Position numbers and translations under genes: made by a program. From JBCCZC01 sp039188505 (GTDB lineage: Bacteria > Pseudomonadota > Gammaproteobacteria > Xanthomonadales > SZUA-38): 51,671 nt of DNA. Below are positions 50,959 to 51,671 of this stretch, piece after piece. Each line of letters starts with the position of its first letter. The first letter of the stretch is position 1. The stretch is taken from contig JBCCZC010000003.1 in NCBI GenBank assembly GCA_039188505.1, positions 1 to 51,671 on the forward strand, read 5' to 3'. Under the pieces are notes generated by a model, which was not told where the DNA came from, made no database searches, and saw nothing but the letters and a program-made list of their open reading frames with translations.

Positions 50959-51563
50959 TCGGACGGATCTCCGGAGTCCTGCTGTTCGTCGATCCGCCGA
51001 TCGCGCTGGTCGACGTCAACGGTGTCGGGTACGAGGTCGAAGTGCCTTTGTCGACGCTCGCGGATCTGCCGCGGCCCGGCGAGAAGGTGACCCTCACCAC
51101 CCACCTGGTGGTCAAGGAGGACAGCCATAGCCTCTACGGTTTCATGCGGGCCGCTGACCGCGCGCTGTTCCGCAGCTTGCTTCGGATCAGCGGCGTCGGC
51201 GCGAAGCTGGCGCTGACCATCCTGTCCGGTGCGAACGCCGAGGAGTTCGCACAGCTCGTCGCCGACGGCGACGTCGCCGCGCTGACCCGGCTGCCGGGCA
51301 TCGGCAAGAAGACGGCCGAGCGCCTCATCATGGAGATGAAGGACAAGCTGGGCGACCTGCCGACAAGCGGCGGGGCTCGGCTGCCGGGTACCAGCGGCGT
51401 GGGTGCCGTGCCGAACGATCCGCGGGCCGAGGCGACAGCGGCGCTCCTCAACCTGGGCTACAAGGCGCAGGAGGTCGAGCGCATGGTCCGCCAGGTCGTG
51501 ACCGAGGACAGCACGGCGGAGACCATCATCCGTGACGCTCTGAAGGCGCAGGTCCAGCGGTGA
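50955..51563 (+). CDS. ruvA: Holliday junction branch migration protein RuvA
   Basis: A 202-aa junction-binding protein that loads the RuvB motor. An N-terminal OB-fold (MIGRISGVLLFVDPPIALVD) precedes two helix-hairpin-helix motifs (LLRISGVGAKLALTILSG; LTRLPGIGKKTAERLIMEM) and a C-terminal domain (AALLNLGYKAQEVERMV) that contacts RuvB. It overlaps both neighbours by 3-4 nt. Confidence 0.97.
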   Translation: MIGRISGVLLFVDPPIALVDVNGVGYEVEVPLSTLADLPRPGEKVTLTTHLVVKEDSHSLYGFMRAADRALFRSLLRISGVGAKLALTILSGANAEEFAQLVADGDVAALTRLPGIGKKTAERLIMEMKDKLGDLPTSGGARLPGTSGVGAVPNDPRAEATAALLNLGYKAQEVERMVRQVVTEDSTAETIIRDALKAQVQR

Positions 51564-51671
51564 TCGAGGGCGAAGACCGCATCGTCGAGCCTGGGCAGGG
51601 CGACGAGGACCTGACCGAGGTCCGGCTCCGTCCCGAGTCGCTCAAGGAATATCTCGGTCAGCCCGCGGTTA
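51560..51671 (+). CDS. ruvB: Holliday junction helicase RuvB (5' end only)
   Basis: The gene starts at GTG 51560, overlapping the ruvA stop, and runs off the window after about 37 codons. The visible VRLRPESLKEYLGQPAV matches the RuvB N-terminus; the AAA+ motifs lie beyond the edge. Order and overlap support the call. Confidence 0.93.
   Translation, partial: MIEGEDRIVEPGQGDEDLTEVRLRPESLKEYLGQPAV

Overview
The window looks like a chromosomal segment of a high-GC gammaproteobacterium, most likely near the Xanthomonadales/Wenzhouxiangellaceae. The evidence is the ClpB, aspS-nudB and yebC-ruvC-ruvA-ruvB housekeeping genes, and secreted proteins ending in a short F-x-x-G-F-E tail that I associate with that group from memory. 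No tRNA, rRNA, CRISPR array, insertion sequence or prophage was recognised. Coding density is high, and G+C-rich codon use makes many long but spurious antisense frames.

Region 1 (1-21.7 kb) is a set of mostly single genes. It holds an ECF sigma factor overlapping the start of a probable kinase gene; a 1801-aa secreted multidomain protein with a (Asp-Pro)n linker, CARDB and FnIII domains and a GFE tail; a FrnE/DsbA-like oxidoreductase; an S9 prolyl-oligopeptidase lipoprotein between two small membrane proteins; a CPBP intramembrane protease; a membrane-anchored TPR protein; a methyltransferase; a duplicated SnoaL-like protein; a divergent SDR/LysR pair; a HEAT-repeat protein with a PAPS-type sulfotransferase; an XRE-type membrane regulator; and one unrecognised protein.

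Region 2 (21.7-32.1 kb, all minus strand) begins with two tandem, overlapping right-handed beta-helix exoproteins, only one of which has the GFE tail. Next is a redoxin/cytochrome/copper-monooxygenase-like/EF-hand fusion. Then comes a cyanophycin operon in the order cphB (cyanophycinase), cphA (synthetase) and a third gene that looks like a CphA paralogue lacking the ATP-grasp domain. Together these genes would make and break down a storage polymer of Asp and Arg (or similar) units.

Region 3 (32.3-51.7 kb) carries a DUF1508 protein, clpB behind a heat-shock-type promoter, a CocE-like hydrolase, fmdB-type zinc ribbon, aspS and nudB. About 9.6 kb of accessory genes then separates nudB from yebC-ruvCAB: creD, a methyltransferase, a GFE-tail protein coupled to a second exported protein, the relic of a TonB-dependent receptor with a plug piece on the opposite strand, a three-gene overlapping operon (YjbR, ParB-like, quinone oxidoreductase), a DUF6265/AraC pair and an esterase-like hydrolase. 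The window ends in the first codons of ruvB.

The observations most worth following are the shared C-terminal tail on unrelated exoproteins, the ATP-grasp-less CphA paralogue, and the rearranged TonB receptor relic.
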